DNA from: Knoxdaviesia capensis
Taxonomy: Eukaryota; Ascomycota; Sordariomycetes; Microascales; Gondwanamycetaceae
Reading direction: 5' to 3'
DNA: 64,000 bases
NCBI GenBank assembly: GCA_001510575.1
Contig: LNGK01000006.1
Location: 1,793,565 to 1,857,564 of the forward strand
In this document: piece after piece, positions 52,633-64,000 of the stretch
Layout: every line of letters starts with the position of its first letter
Numbering within the stretch: the stretch's first letter is position 1
The notes under the pieces: model-generated
The model's database searches: none
Told to the model about the DNA's origin: nothing
What the model saw: only the letters and a program-made list of their open reading frames with translations
Made by a program: the position numbers and the translations under genes

Positions 52633-55600
52633 TATCTGTGGAGACGATTTTTTGCTTTGATTAAAAAGAGTACTTTAGGGCTAGGGTTTAAAATTAGGTT
52701 TGGCGCCAAGGCGTGTGAAAACATACCGTGGTATAGCAGTAGAGTGGTTGGATCGGACTTGGACCCCTCGGTAGCCAGCCAGGCCAATGATCGGCAGCTG
52801 GGACGGACAGACCTGCAGGTCTCACAATCCGGTGTGAATACATTGGAAGTTGCTGTGACTGCACTGCGTCATTCACTCGAATTTCCTTCCCCTAGGAGAG
52901 AAGCATCCCAAAAAAAAAAATCTGTAAATATACCCGGTGTTTGTTTGTCTTCTTGTCTTTTTTTTTTTTTTTCTGTGAAACAGCTCCGCCCTGCCATCCC
53001 GCAGTGGTGCATAGCTGCATACGGCGCAGATTGTGCACGAGCCAGGCACACGGCACACCCACTTTGCAGTACCTGATAACAAGGAAAAAGACAGACTTAT
53101 CTCTCTCCAAGTGGCACACGCACTCGGCGGTCTCTTCCAAGAAATTGTGTCTCTCTCTTCTGAAACCGCACACGGCGCCACCAAGAAATCCCAGGTGGTG
53201 CGGAGCCCTCCTGACTTGCATCAACTGGTGAAGCCATTTAACGGCAGAGAAAGAGACAAGGAAAAGAAAGTAACAGTGATCGGCGTTTGCCCAGAAGTGG
53301 GTACGGCCCCACTGGGGGGAGAGAAAGGCAGAATAGAGTGCGGAGAGCGAGAAGAGAACACCAATATAGAAAGATAACGGAATGTTTGAAAGGGGGAGGC
53401 AAATTTGCCATGTGTGGTAGGCACTCTATCATGGCCATGCTTCTGGACATGAGATAGCACTGGTATAGCCAACTAGTGACTCGCACATATATTGTACTCG
53501 TCGTGCACAGATGATGAATCCTTTTTTTGTCTCTCAAAAAGGCGAGCCAAGCCATGCTGCCGGCCGGCAAACAAGAAAAGAAAAAGAAGAAGAGGAGAAA
53601 GCCGGGGTTTCAGCCAGTGGTACTGGACGGACACACTAGCACTGCAGTTTATGGTGTCCAGTGGTTCCCTGCTGAGTGGAGTTGTGGGTGTGTGTTTGTC
53701 AGTGGTCCAAGGTGGAACCTTTTTGTGTGGTTGGTGGTGAAGGGCCCGTACTATACTGTACTATATGCAGTGCAGATCTCCACGATGATCGGTGGTCCTC
53801 TGGAGCTATCTCCAAACCCAATACGTGAGCAGTGAGCAGAGCCTCTGTGGTCGGCTCGATCAACTGGGGGATTTGTCGTTTTCTCAGTCATCCGCAGAGA
53901 AGATCGCCCCGAATAAGCACAGCCCCGACGTTCCTTGATGCGCTTTCTCCTGGTTCAAAACAGTGCCCAGTATCAGCTTTATGCTCCGGCCCCCACATCA
54001 GCCAGGAAGTGGGATTGGCGATCCAAACCCTATCCACTATATCCATATTCAATAAGTGAGAGTCCCCCAGTTCAGCCACAGAGTATCAGCACCGAAAAGA
54101 GAAGTTTGTTTGACAGAAAGGGTCAAGAGCACTGGCTGACTGACCTGGCAGTGCTGTACTGTACAGTACTGTACAGGACAGTACTTCTTAGTATCGTATC
54201 TGTCCATAGTGAAATCATTCTTTTGGCCGGTCTGATATTCCTGTAACCACACTAATGCCTTGTCTCCAGACGAGAAGCCGGAAAAAGGGGAACAAGAGGA
54301 ACAAACGCGGCGTCAGGGTGGACAAATTTTCCGTAAGCAAAAGCTTTAGCGACGTTAGCCAGAGACGATCGGCGCTGAACTCCCCTGACCAGAAAACTGG
54401 AGCTGTCCAGAACAAGAACAGGGGCAAATTCCTTTGCACTATGGCCGAGATGAGCACATATTAAACAGCAATATACTGTACTGTACAGTAGGTGTGTTGG
54501 TGGCAGAGACCTCGTAGATCAGGCTCTGAGGACTGTGAGCAGAGAGCTGGGGCAGCGAAGCCAGCTTCAACGGTCTATTTGCTCACCGCTGGACGTCCCA
54601 GTCTGAAAAGTGAAGCCGGCGAACAGAGTTGATGGGGTTGTGCCGCCGTTAGGCATGAAGCAGCGAAAAACGAACGGTGGTGGGCCGAGTGCCTAGAAAT
54701 AGTGCAGCCCGCCAACCTGACGAACACGAGAAGCCCGAGGAAGAGATTTCGCTGGTCTGCCGAGAGTTTTCTAGACTCGACTCACACAAAGCGTGGCTTT
54801 GTTATACCCGTAGAGTGTCATAACTCGTAATCTCTCTCTCTCTCTCTCTCTCTAGACCCACGATACCGAAAGACGAACAATAACGCAGTCCGTCGTGTCG
54901 AGTAAGATATGTCTGTGCCAGAAAGACCAGAGAGGGCCAAAAGACCAACGTCACGCTATCGCTGGTGGCTCATCTCAAGCGTCGGTGCGAAACATGGCTA
55001 AACGGGGGAGGGTGGGCGCACAGTATTGCAAACAGTGTGGTACTGGTGAAGCGAACGGTTTTAGGTGTTCAAGTCTCGAGAGCCGATGATGGTTCTTTGA
55101 GAAGGGAATACGTGATGATGATGATGATGATGATGATGTCTTGATAGAAAAGAGGCAGATGGAAAGAAGAGAAGAGGAAGAGGGGTAGAATCTCGGAGAA
55201 TGAAGATGTCGTTGAGACTTACATAAGTCGTCGCCGTCCCTTCCGTGTCTAGCTGGAGCATCGCTCCTTCCTTGGCCGCTTTCTCATCGTCTTCTCTTAT
55301 TCAGCATTGGCATCACGCTCAACTCTTGCTGGCACACAGATCATTTCCATGAGAAAGTCAGTACCTGCACACGATCGGCGAACAAACACACCGGTTACAG
55401 ATCTCGCCAGGGCATGCACAAGATTATACGCGCAACAGCCGCCTCGAGAAAGCACGTCCTCAATGCAAACGGCGGTGATACGTTTGTTTTGTACGGATCG
55501 TTGTCAGTGTGTTCGGATGACGGTATGCGAACTGTACAGTACAGTACAGTACTGTACATACACGATCGGCTGTACTATATAGTTCTGGAAGGCGCGCTGA

Positions 55601-57886
55601 GCAGTGGAGATCTCTCGTTCCTGCATATCTGAGCAGAGTTACTTGCACGTATACAAACATGTACCCGCAGTATTGGGCATAGCGCTCAAAGATACTTCCC
55701 ACAGCTCTTGCACTAAAGCACAACTGCGTGCACAGCAGCAAATAACACCACACACAGCATAAGCCCTTGGCCTAGGATTCTCAGGACGCCCATCGTAATC
55801 TTACTCTCCCGTACCATCGAGGTATCCCACCCACCCACCACCAGCCCAAAGAGTACCTCGATGCTACCTGCGGCCCCCTTCTACGCTAATCCTCACGAAG
55901 ATCCCTGACACGAAAAACCGGGGTGCGACAAACAGAAAATTCTCGACCTGACTCAACAAGCCTGTTGTACCGGGTTGGCGAAGAGAAAGACAAAAGGTGG
56001 CGTGGTCGAGCAACACAGGCAACCCCCAAGCAAGATTCAGGGCACATCCACCCACCGAGGCCGCTGAAGCAGTGAGTGTAGGCCTACGCCCATTGGTCCA
56101 AATGGCCCAGCAGTGACGGAGAGGGTGTGCTAAGCCGTTTTCTCTCACTGGCTGCTACCCCTAACTGTCAAATCCTTGCATGCAGCCAATCACAGCCGGC
56201 CTGCCCCTGACGCTTAGTAGGCAGACTCCCCTGGCGTGCATCACAAAAGAAAATCCGTGGGCTTACCCCTGACCAAGCGAAATGGGTGGGTGGTCCCCGC
56301 CAATTTCGCTATTTCTGGCCTGCAGGTTTACAGCAATCTAGCCGTCGAAGTAGCGGTACCTGCACCCAACACACGCTGCTCCTGCTGCAATCCGCGGTCA
56401 GGTATCACGAGCGGTCTAACACGTCTAAAGTACCCCAGAGCGCTGATTGCCCTACTCCCGGTACTTTCACGTAAACACCACGGCCACATGTACCCGTACA
56501 TCGACGTCCATGACAACAACGTGGACAGGGAACAGCGCAGCAAAACCTGCAAGAATCAACACGCGCGGTCTGCTCATTTCGTCTGTTTTGAGGGCCTTCC
56601 TTCCTCTGAATTTTCCTTCGGCCTGGGCTTCGCCACAGTTCCTAAACCACCCCGATACGTGAATATACCTCGATAGCCGCCTATACTGCTTTGTTCATTC
56701 TTGAACCTGACCGTCGTCTAACATCCCCCCACACTGTGATCGGCCACCACTTCGTGCTACTCTCACACAGTGTCCATGCCCTCACCTCACACTCATTCCC
56801 TACCCAATTTTACTTTCCCTCATCCCATCTCCATCTCCGATCTTTCCCTCTTCTTCTCTTTTTCCTTTCTCCTCCACCCACATCTCCGGTCATCCATCAT
56901 CGATCTTGGTTTTCCTCCATTTTCGTGCTTCGTCCTTTTTTCTTATTTTTTTTCTCTTATTTCTTTTTGGTTCTTTATTTTTGGAATATACTTTCTATTC
57001 ATCACACTCGTTTAACAAACTCTTCGCTCTCGACTCGTTTTTTTCTGTCCCTTTTTTTTTTTTTCCTCCCTATCATCTGCTCTTCCGTCCCTCGTTTCTC
57101 GTCTCTTTCGTTGGTCTCAAACAAGAATATTGGCCAGACGAGCCCTCGATTGCTTCTCCCTCTTCGAATATCCGATACTGTCAATATATCATTCGTAACT
57201 CTTTGCCTCAAGTCCATTGTTCCCCTGGTCGGGCAACGTCTCTCCAACAACTTCAAACGTCTGCCGGCAATCTCGAAGAGTTAAACAACAATATATACCA
57301 TCTCCGAATATCTCAACATCTCTTCTCGAGGGAGAGACACAAATCCATTCATTCCATCGGTCGACCGTCCGTCCCCCTTTCGTTACGCCTCCTTGACGTG
57401 GCTGTCCGACGTTTTATCCGCCTGGCCCATACTCTGTCCCATTGCTCTCTCACCTTTTCTCGAAACGTTTTTCTCGGCTGTGCCTCTCGTGTTACATATT
57501 CCAGTCTCCAGGTCTCAAATCCTGACTCTTGGATATTGATTCGCCAATAGAGTGTATGTTTGTTCTGTCTCTATCTATCCCATGTCCATCTCTTGTTGGA
57601 TTGTAGCCTTTTTTTGTTTCTAGTTGTCATCATCGGATCCTCTCTTCTTTCCTTTCTCTCCCTCCTCCATCCTGTGCATATCAAAATCTTCTCTCTTCCT
57701 TCCATCACGTCACATTCGTGTCGAACGCGGGCCCTCGCACGCTTTCCGATTCTTTGCTGCTGTCATCAGTTACTCGTCTATCACTGAACGCCGGTCGTTC
57801 TCTTCTAGCAGTCACTAACATCCAAAACCTCGCTCTGTTGTGTTCTCTCGTCCAGATATCCCGAAAACCTTTCACATCCACCCAAC
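52633..57886. other. Long intergenic region with palindromic repeats and a pyrimidine-rich leader
   Basis: No convincing protein gene in 5.2 kb. Four clusters of TACTGTACAGTA-type palindromes occur (53747-53770, 54151-54187, 54471-54491, 55530-55560). (CT)n lies at 54830-54855 and (GAT)n at 55117-55138. From 56780 to 57880 the plus strand is strongly C/T-rich and is probably the long 5' leader of the WSC gene. A short coding-like minus-strand piece at 55223-55296 ends at a GTAAGT donor but has no partner exon. Confidence 0.5.
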
Positions 57887-58785
57887 ATGCAGTTCACCCT
57901 AACAGCCGCGCTTGTGTGCGCCGTGTTCGGAGCCGTCATCCGCGCCGACACTGCCACCCAGAGCCCCCGTACTGCTCCCAGAGTCGGCAGCCCGACTAGC
58001 CAAGGATGCTTCTCCTCGCAAGGAGACCTCCAGGACCCGGGTAACTATGCCGACTATCTCGTGTCGTCGGGCTTCTGCGGTGTCGAGACCTGCACCAAGA
58101 TGAACTACACCGTGTTCGCTACCCATGGTTCGCGATGCTACTGCGGCGACTCGTACCCTCCCAAAGACACCATCGTCGACGACAGCAACTGCAACTTCAG
58201 CTGCCCGTCGTATCCCCAGGAGGCCTGCGGCGGCATTGACGATGACGGATTCTGGTCTGTGTACAACAGCGGCCTTATTGTCGATGTGGCCTTCCTCAAG
58301 CCCGAGACCTCGTCTTCTTCGTCTTCCTCCTCGTCCACCTCGTCGACCAGCTGTAAGTTGTTACCTTTTTGCGGTTTTCTGACACTCAGATTCTGTGTTG
58401 ATTTCTAACCCGGCCTCTTTTCTAACTTGTTCTCCAAACAGCCACTGCCAATGCCGCCACCTCCACCGCCGCCGAAACCGAGACGCCAAAGAAGAGCGGC
58501 CCCAACCTAGGCGCCATCATCGGAGGAGTCGTGGGAGCCAGCTTGTTCATTCTCGTCGTCGCTGGTGTGATCATCTTCCGCTGGAAGCGATCGCGCCAGG
58601 CCCGCGAGCAGGCCGACCGTGAGGCCGCCCTCCGTGCCTTCGTTGGCAAGCCGGGCAGCAGCAGCGGCACCTCGATCACCGACTCCCGACTCGACCCCGT
58701 CATGGCCCAGCGCCGGATGTCCGATGGCAGTATTGCTGATAACCAAGATTACTCGAGGAAGATCCTCCGCGTCACCAACGCGTGA
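57887..58785 (+). CDS. WSC-domain cell-wall stress sensor, single-pass membrane protein
   Basis: Plasma-membrane mechanosensor-type protein like yeast Wsc1-3, which report cell-wall damage to Rho1 and the Pkc1-MAP kinase pathway. Exons 57887-58352 and 58442-58785 give 269 residues. Signal peptide residues 1-20 (MQFTLTAALVCAVFGAVIRA). WSC domain about 38-125 with eight cysteines (41, 64, 69, 84, 86, 102, 106, 114), including GCFSSQG and CYCGDSYPP. A Ser-rich, probably O-mannosylated stalk follows (about 141-170). Transmembrane helix about 179-201 (GAIIGGVVGASLFILVVAGV...), then a basic stop-transfer RWKRSRQ. The cytosolic tail contains DPVMAQRRMSDGSIADNQDY and ends SRKILRVTNA, like the conserved tail of fungal Wsc proteins. 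The leader is over 1 kb and pyrimidine-rich. Confidence 0.95.
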
Positions 58786-61202
58786 GTAGTCGACAACCAA
58801 CTCCGATATATATAAAAAAGGAACGAAAACCTCCACCCCCCAAAAAAATATCTACGGCTCCACCGAATATACCCGAATCTCTCGAACGACATTTCTTGTT
58901 TCTTTTTATATATCTCTCTCGACTCTCCTCTCTCCTCAACCTTGGTTTATCAGTAACCTCCCTCGTGGCATCATCGGCGTTTGGGTCTATATATCTCTTT
59001 CGACTCGTGGAGGAAAAGTATTTCCTTCTTCTCCTCGACTTTTTTGATCTTGTGTGGCGGTGGCGTTCTCTTTTGCTTTTTTCTGTCTACCCGAATTCGG
59101 GTTCACGATCCCCTCCTTTCCGCTATCCGGCTGTGTTTTTGTTCGTTGATTTCGGAGATTGGTGGTTGAGAGTCATTGAAGCAGCCTTTGTGTCCCTTCT
59201 TCTCTACGACCCCCCCCCCCACCTTGGGTCTCTTCGACTACTGGGACGCAATATCCCCGTCTTGTCGCATTCACGATTGGTTTATTCCTTTTTCTCAATT
59301 TACGCGATCTTCGCTCCCGAACTACGACGGTTTCTTCAATATATGGATGGTCATTCATTCCCATGGACTCGATAAGCTCGGTGCCCGTGGAGCGCGATAT
59401 ATACGGATCCGTCCTACGGCAATACTGTCGGCCCCTTCTTCTTTCCTTTTTTTTTGTCTAGTTTTTCTTATGTTTCCTTTTATTTCAAACTCTTTCTCTC
59501 CTTTGTTCGACCAACTTTCTTCTCATGTACTATTTGCACTGGTGACTTTTCCCGGAGAGGTGTTTTGGAAGGAGGGCAAAAAACCAATGGTATACCCGCA
59601 TGGATGCCCGCTCCTCGAGTCTGTACTCGAGGAAGTGCAACCGCGCGAGGATGCCACGCACGTCGGACCGTGTTCCCGGGTGTTGTGCCCGCGGACACGG
59701 TGTGTCTGTGCGGTGCAGAAAACACACGAACTTTATATCTTTTTTTTTATTTCCTTAATCTTCTTAGCTGTGATGAAACCTAGAGTCTTTCCATTCATTT
59801 AACCAAACTTTTATATCCCGATTTTCTGCTTGTGTATATCTTGTGCCGTGCATCCCCCTGTGTTTTGTATATCTCCAGTGGTCTCTTAGGTTCTACACCA
59901 GGTATCCAATGTATGCAAGTTTGAAAAGAAAAATTTGTTCGACATGCACAGCAATTCCGTGGTTGGCCGGCGTGACCGTGTGATGTTGGGCTAAGGGAGT
60001 CGGCGGAGGTGCGACAGTGTCAAGATGTCACGCTGGAGGAAAACGCTTCGTTTGAGGAAAAGCTTGTCCGTTTGGCAAGCGGTGGCGGCAGCATTCCTGA
60101 GGTCGTGTGTAAGTTCACGGCGGGCGCGAACTCCATTAAAAATTAAAAGGAATAAAAAGGAAGTCAGCAGCGCGCGCCTGTTTTGCCAATGGGTGGTTTT
60201 TAGCCGCCGCCTAGACCTTCTCGCCGGACAGACAACTGGTAGTCTTGTACCAAGAGCCTGAGCGGGTTAAGAGACTTCGTCGGGCGGCAATTGTTTAAGT
60301 TGACAGCAGATCGGTCGGTGGCGGCAACTGCACTACGAATTAAGAAATACCGGCGTGTGGAGAAGAAAAGAAGAAGGAGACGGCGCAGGGTGCTGAGGTG
60401 TGGTGGTGAGGTGGTTGTTCTAACTGTTCTCCACGGCTGTGGAATGCGGTCTAGCGAGATCGGGCGAAGTGTGTTGATAAGTGTAAACTCCGGCTTTGGA
60501 CGTTGGGAGAATGGTCGTGTGGTGGTTCCAGACCTACATCGCCATTATTATAACTTCTACCATTTTGTATGCTTGTCGTCCGCGTGGAATGCCGGTGTCT
60601 CTCATCCCTATCCTCGGTGCAGACATCATATATGTGGTGAAGATGCTTGGCGATGGGGAGGAGAGGAGAGAGACATTCGGAAACTGTCAGAAACGCGTGG
60701 ACGGTTTCATGGTGGTGTCACGGGGTGTCTTAGGAATGCTGGGGCGAGGATTGTCTTACTGTGGAAGAATGAGGTGGATGAGTATTGATTGTAATGAAGC
60801 GGAGAGGATTTTCTTTGGGATTTCGGGTAGAGGGACCAAATGGTCGCAAGACGCGAACCCGAACCCTAGACATAAGGGCTGCAAATTAGGGTTTGCAGAT
60901 GAGACTGACGCAGCTGGCAGCACCTGACACCAGCTGCAACAGAACGGAAGTTGCAAACGCGCCTGTGAATTTGAAGCTTCAGCTTCACACATTTTTTTCC
61001 CTTTTCGAATTCCAACCAACAACATCGACCTCAACAATCAACAACCACGCCGCTCTAAACTCTTCTTCCTTCATACCTCCAAAATACCACCAAATCCTTT
61101 CTTCCAATAATCAAATTCATCACTGGCTTGAATAGAACATTGGTGGTTGAATCCAGAAGCTCTTTCAATCTTCGCCGAGTCTCTGGCGACACAAGCGTCA
61201 CG
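58786..61202. other. Intergenic DNA with structured GC-rich patch
   Basis: T-rich 3' flank of the WSC gene to about 59950, with a GC-rich island (59580-59710) holding two hairpins. From 60000 to 61200 there are open frames up to 165 codons, but none with recognisable family features. Confidence 0.5.
59612..59700 (+). other. Two adjacent hairpins downstream of the WSC gene
   Basis: Hairpin 1: TCCTCGAG (59612-59619), 6-base loop, CTCGAGGA (59626-59633), a perfect 8-bp stem. Hairpin 2: CCGTGT (59668-59673) pairs with ACACGG (59695-59700) and encloses a CGGG/CCCG stem. Both sit in a GC-rich island inside T-rich DNA and would lie in a long 3' untranslated region or a separate non-coding transcript. 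Confidence 0.5.
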
Positions 61203-63549
61203 ATGACGGCGTCGGCAGCTCCGCGAATCCGGCGGACAACGCAGAATATCCAGTTTACGTGAGTGCCCAATGCTGCGGGCGGAGCCTCTCAGGATCGAGT
61301 GGATGCACGTGCAATTGATCCTGCTGACACGGACCGGACCCTAACTCCTAAATAGATACAACCTCTCGCGACGAATCAACGATGTCAAGACCTACCCGGT
61401 GCTCTCTCCGCAGGGAGCCACCATCATCCTCTACGCCCACGACAACGGCGTCTCGATCATCTGGCGCGGCGGCCAGCACCTGAAAGCGGCAGCCAAACGG
61501 CCGGCCCCAGCCCCAGCCCCAGCCCCGGCCGCGAAACCCAAGCAGAACGGCACCAGCGACGCGGTGATGATCATCGATTCCGACGACGACGAGCCGGCGG
61601 CCGCGGCCAAGAGCACCGGCAGCGGCAGCGCGTCGGCGCCGAAGCCGTTCGTCGACACCCCCGAGTTTGCCGATCCCGCCGACGAGCCCTACCCGCAGAT
61701 CGTGCAGACGCTGGACCTGACCCTCGGCGGGCCGGTGCTGCACCTGGCCGTGCTCCCGATGCCGCCCACCGCGGCCGACGACGCGGCGTTTGCTGGCGCG
61801 GACGTGCTGCGCTCGTCGATCGTGTTCGCCGTGTCGTGCGCCACCACCGAGGCCTTCCTCGTGGCGCTGCCGCTCACCCCGCCGTCGCACGAGAGCAAGG
61901 ACCGCGCCGAGTTCAAGAACAACCTGTTTGCCGGCAAGGCGGGCTCGGGCGCGTGGGGCGAGGTGGTGGTGCCGCTCGGCGGCCAGATGCAGGCCAGCCG
62001 CGGCATTGCGCTCACGTTCGCGAAGCCCAAGTTGGCGGTGGCTGCCGGCCTGGATGCGCGCCGCGCGGCGGCGCCGCGTGCTATTGTGGCCGCGCACAAC
62101 CTGGAGGCCGGCGGCACGCTGCGGCTGTGGCAGGTGCCGCTGGACTTCAAGGCCATGGCGGCGTCACCGCGCAGCATTGATGCCTTCCAGACCGAGTACC
62201 TCCCGCAGCCGCTTACCGGCATCGCGTTCAACCCCAGCCATCTGACACAGTTGCTGGCTGTGTCGGCTGCGCAGGCGGTGCGCGTGTACGACTTTGCCCA
62301 GCCGTCGATCCCGTCGGACGAGCCCCTGACTACGCCCTTCCCCATGCAGGGCTCGTGGCTACTGTCGCTGTACCCGCCGTTCACGCGCAACTTTACCGTG
62401 CGGAAGCCGATTGTTGATGCGGCGTGGATTGCCTATGGCCGCGCGGTGGTGGTGCTCCTGGCCGACGGCCAGTGGGGCATCTGGGATATCGACGGCGTCA
62501 GCCCGCTGGGATCGACCGTGCTGGGCAAGAACAGCTCCAGCATCGTGGGCGGGTCGACGACGGCGTTCAGCATCCAGGGCTTCATCGAGGGCACCGGCCT
62601 GCTGCGCTCAGGCGCGGCCGAGGACAAGCCCCGCCAGTCGGGCGAATTTGTGCCGCTGACCCCCCACAGCCGCAAGGACGCCACGGTGTCGCTGGGCACG
62701 GGCACGATGGCGCCGGGCCGGCTGTCGGCGGTGCGCGGCGGCATCACGGTTACGCCGATGCCGGGCCCGCTGGGCGGCGCGGGATCCGACGAGAGCGTGG
62801 TGCTGTGGCTGGGGTCGTCGGACCACGTGTGCGTGATCCCGGGGGTGGTGCGGTTCTGGGACTCGCAGCTGCGGCGCAACGCCGGCGGCGGCGTCAACCT
62901 GTTCAGCGGGTCGCAGCCGACGCGCATGATCAAGATGCACGAGCTGGCCGTCGGCCTGCTGGGCGAGCGGTGCACGGGCGTGGCGATCCTGGTCGACCTG
63001 AAGCGCGCCACTAAGCCGGGCGCGAAGAGCGACGGCGGGCTTGGCGTCGACGTGCTCGTGGTCGGCGAGTCGCGGCTGGTGGTCGTGCGGGACGGCGACG
63101 ACGGCGGTAGTGGCGCCGCGGGCGGGAAGCTTGCCGGCGGGGTTGTCGGGCGGCGGCGGTTCCCGCGCGGTGCGGGCCGCAGCTTCTCGGCGGCGATCAT
63201 CGTCGACCGCGCGGCCGACGGCGGGGCGCGCGCACCTGTCAACCTGAACACCGGCAAGGCCGGCACGATCCGCTCGGCGCGGACCGGACCCGCCCCCGAC
63301 GCCGACGACGCCGCCTCCGCACAGCCCCTGGCGACGGACGACACGGCCATGGGACTGCTGATGGGCGGTTCCTCGTCGGGCTTTGCGTTCGCGGGCACGC
63401 TGGACGCGGCGGCCGACGCGCAGGACGTGATGCAGCGCGACATTGAGGTGGAGATGCTGGATATCATGGAGATCGACCGGTCGCTGGAAACGATGGAGGG
63501 GTTCCGGGACGGCGGGCGCAAGCGGGTGCTGTTTGACGATGATTTGTAG
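61203..63549 (+). CDS. NUP37: WD-repeat nucleoporin, NUP37-like
   Basis: Exons 61203-61258 and 61356-63549 give 749 residues. The short first exon MTASAAPRIRRTTQNIQF joins in phase to TYNLSRRINDVKTYPVLSPQ, a start I remember from filamentous-fungal proteins annotated as Nup37 of the Nup107-160 (Y) complex. Propeller-like segments: GATIILYAHDNGVSIIWRGG, TLRLWQVPLDFKAM, QPLTGIAFNPSHLTQLLAVS, VVVLLADGQWGIWDIDGVSP. Inserts include an Ala/Pro/Lys stretch and an acidic SDDDEP patch near residue 75, and a long Gly/Ala-rich region in the C-terminal third. The end is acidic (DIEVEMLDIMEIDRSLETME...). Vertebrate Nup37 is only about 326 residues, so the fungal form is much extended. The WD-repeat call is firm; the Nup37 name is a remembered family match. 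Confidence 0.72.
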
Positions 63550-64000
63550 ACGGGATGGGCGTTTTGTCTTTTCTTTACGGGAGTCTCTTCTTTTAGTTTT
63601 GGTGGTGGTGCGTGCGAAGGAAACAGAAACTACGGAGCGGGTCTTTCGAGGAACCCCCGTTTGATGAAGCAATGTCCATGGCCCCGCCCCGTCTTTTCCC
63701 ATTCGCTTCTTTTTCGATGAGAGAGTACTGACGTGATCCTTCTTTTATATCTTGTGTGGTTAACTGCAGCTTAGGAGTCTGGGGGAATCAGCTCCAGTTG
63801 GTGTCGTCTTCTCTGCCCGCGCCTACACGCGGGCCTGTCGGGTGTAGTGCGAGGAGACGGGAGGAGGAAGCACTCTGAAAATCCGCATGGCCAGGTGGAG
63901 CACAAGGCGAGACCCATCCTTGACCCAGCTCTGTATTCCAAGCGGTACATCAAACCCCCAAAGAACAAGACACGCACGTTCGTGATTTGTCTGTTCTCAT
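63550..64000. other. 3' flank of the NUP37-like gene
   Basis: No supported gene. A 68-codon minus-strand frame at 63771-63977 shows no family features. Confidence 0.45.

Noticed and set aside
60496..60927. 143-codon frame with a hydrophobic stretch
   Set aside because: Possible membrane segment but no recognisable family, and competing overlapping frames of similar length exist.
1..64000. CRISPR arrays, bacterial-type operons or defence systems
   Set aside because: Spliced genes and fungal families throughout. The regular repeats are microsatellites or tandem repeats without spacers.

Overview
The window reads as nuclear DNA of a filamentous ascomycete (Pezizomycotina, most like a Eurotiomycete; that finer placement is an inference). 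Coding sequence is GC-rich. Introns are short GT-AG introns with CTAAC-type branch points, and intergenic DNA is long and full of microsatellites and pyrimidine tracts. One Tc1/mariner copy carries the C-to-T decay expected of repeat-induced point mutation (RIP). About 16 protein genes lie in 64 kb. I rebuilt exon structures by hand from splice signals, reading phase and remembered family sequence; no database was searched.

Layout. 1-8.9 kb: an EFM2-like lysine methyltransferase, an unrecognised gene whose frame is cut by one in-frame TAG, an adenine-poor repeat field, and a decayed spliced coding fragment. 9-21.3 kb: a seven-exon conserved fungal gene (DUF7624-like, minus strand), then more than 9 kb with no recognisable protein gene, including a 58-base N gap. 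21.3-28.6 kb: RPB10 and UTP17 in divergent orientation, a 2-oxoglutarate oxygenase, and a 73-residue C2H2 zinc-finger protein. 29.5-42 kb: trehalose-6-phosphate synthase, a DEK_C-like chromatin protein, aldose 1-epimerase and VID27. 44-51.3 kb: an RCC1-like protein with a long basic/acidic tail, a secreted GMC oxidoreductase and a small cysteine-containing protein. 51.4-52.6 kb: the RIP-damaged mariner relic. 57.9-63.6 kb: a WSC-domain cell-wall sensor and a NUP37-like nucleoporin.

Functional themes. Most genes are housekeeping: ribosome production and translation (RPB10, UTP17, EFM2), nuclear organisation (NUP37-like, RCC1-like, DEK_C-like), carbohydrate and stress metabolism (TPS1, aldose epimerase, VID27) and the cell surface (WSC sensor, GMC enzyme). 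RPB10 (a subunit of all three RNA polymerases) and UTP17 (a U3 processome/t-UTP factor) share one 531-bp promoter region containing a GATA-motif cluster.

I see no defence system, biosynthetic cluster or clearly new multi-gene system. The least explained items are the TAG-split gene with a triplicated leader repeat, the adenine-poor repeat field, the spliced pseudogene fragment at 7.8-8.1 kb, the sharp RIP boundary inside the mariner copy, the RCC1-like tail fusion, and hairpins and palindromes in non-coding DNA.
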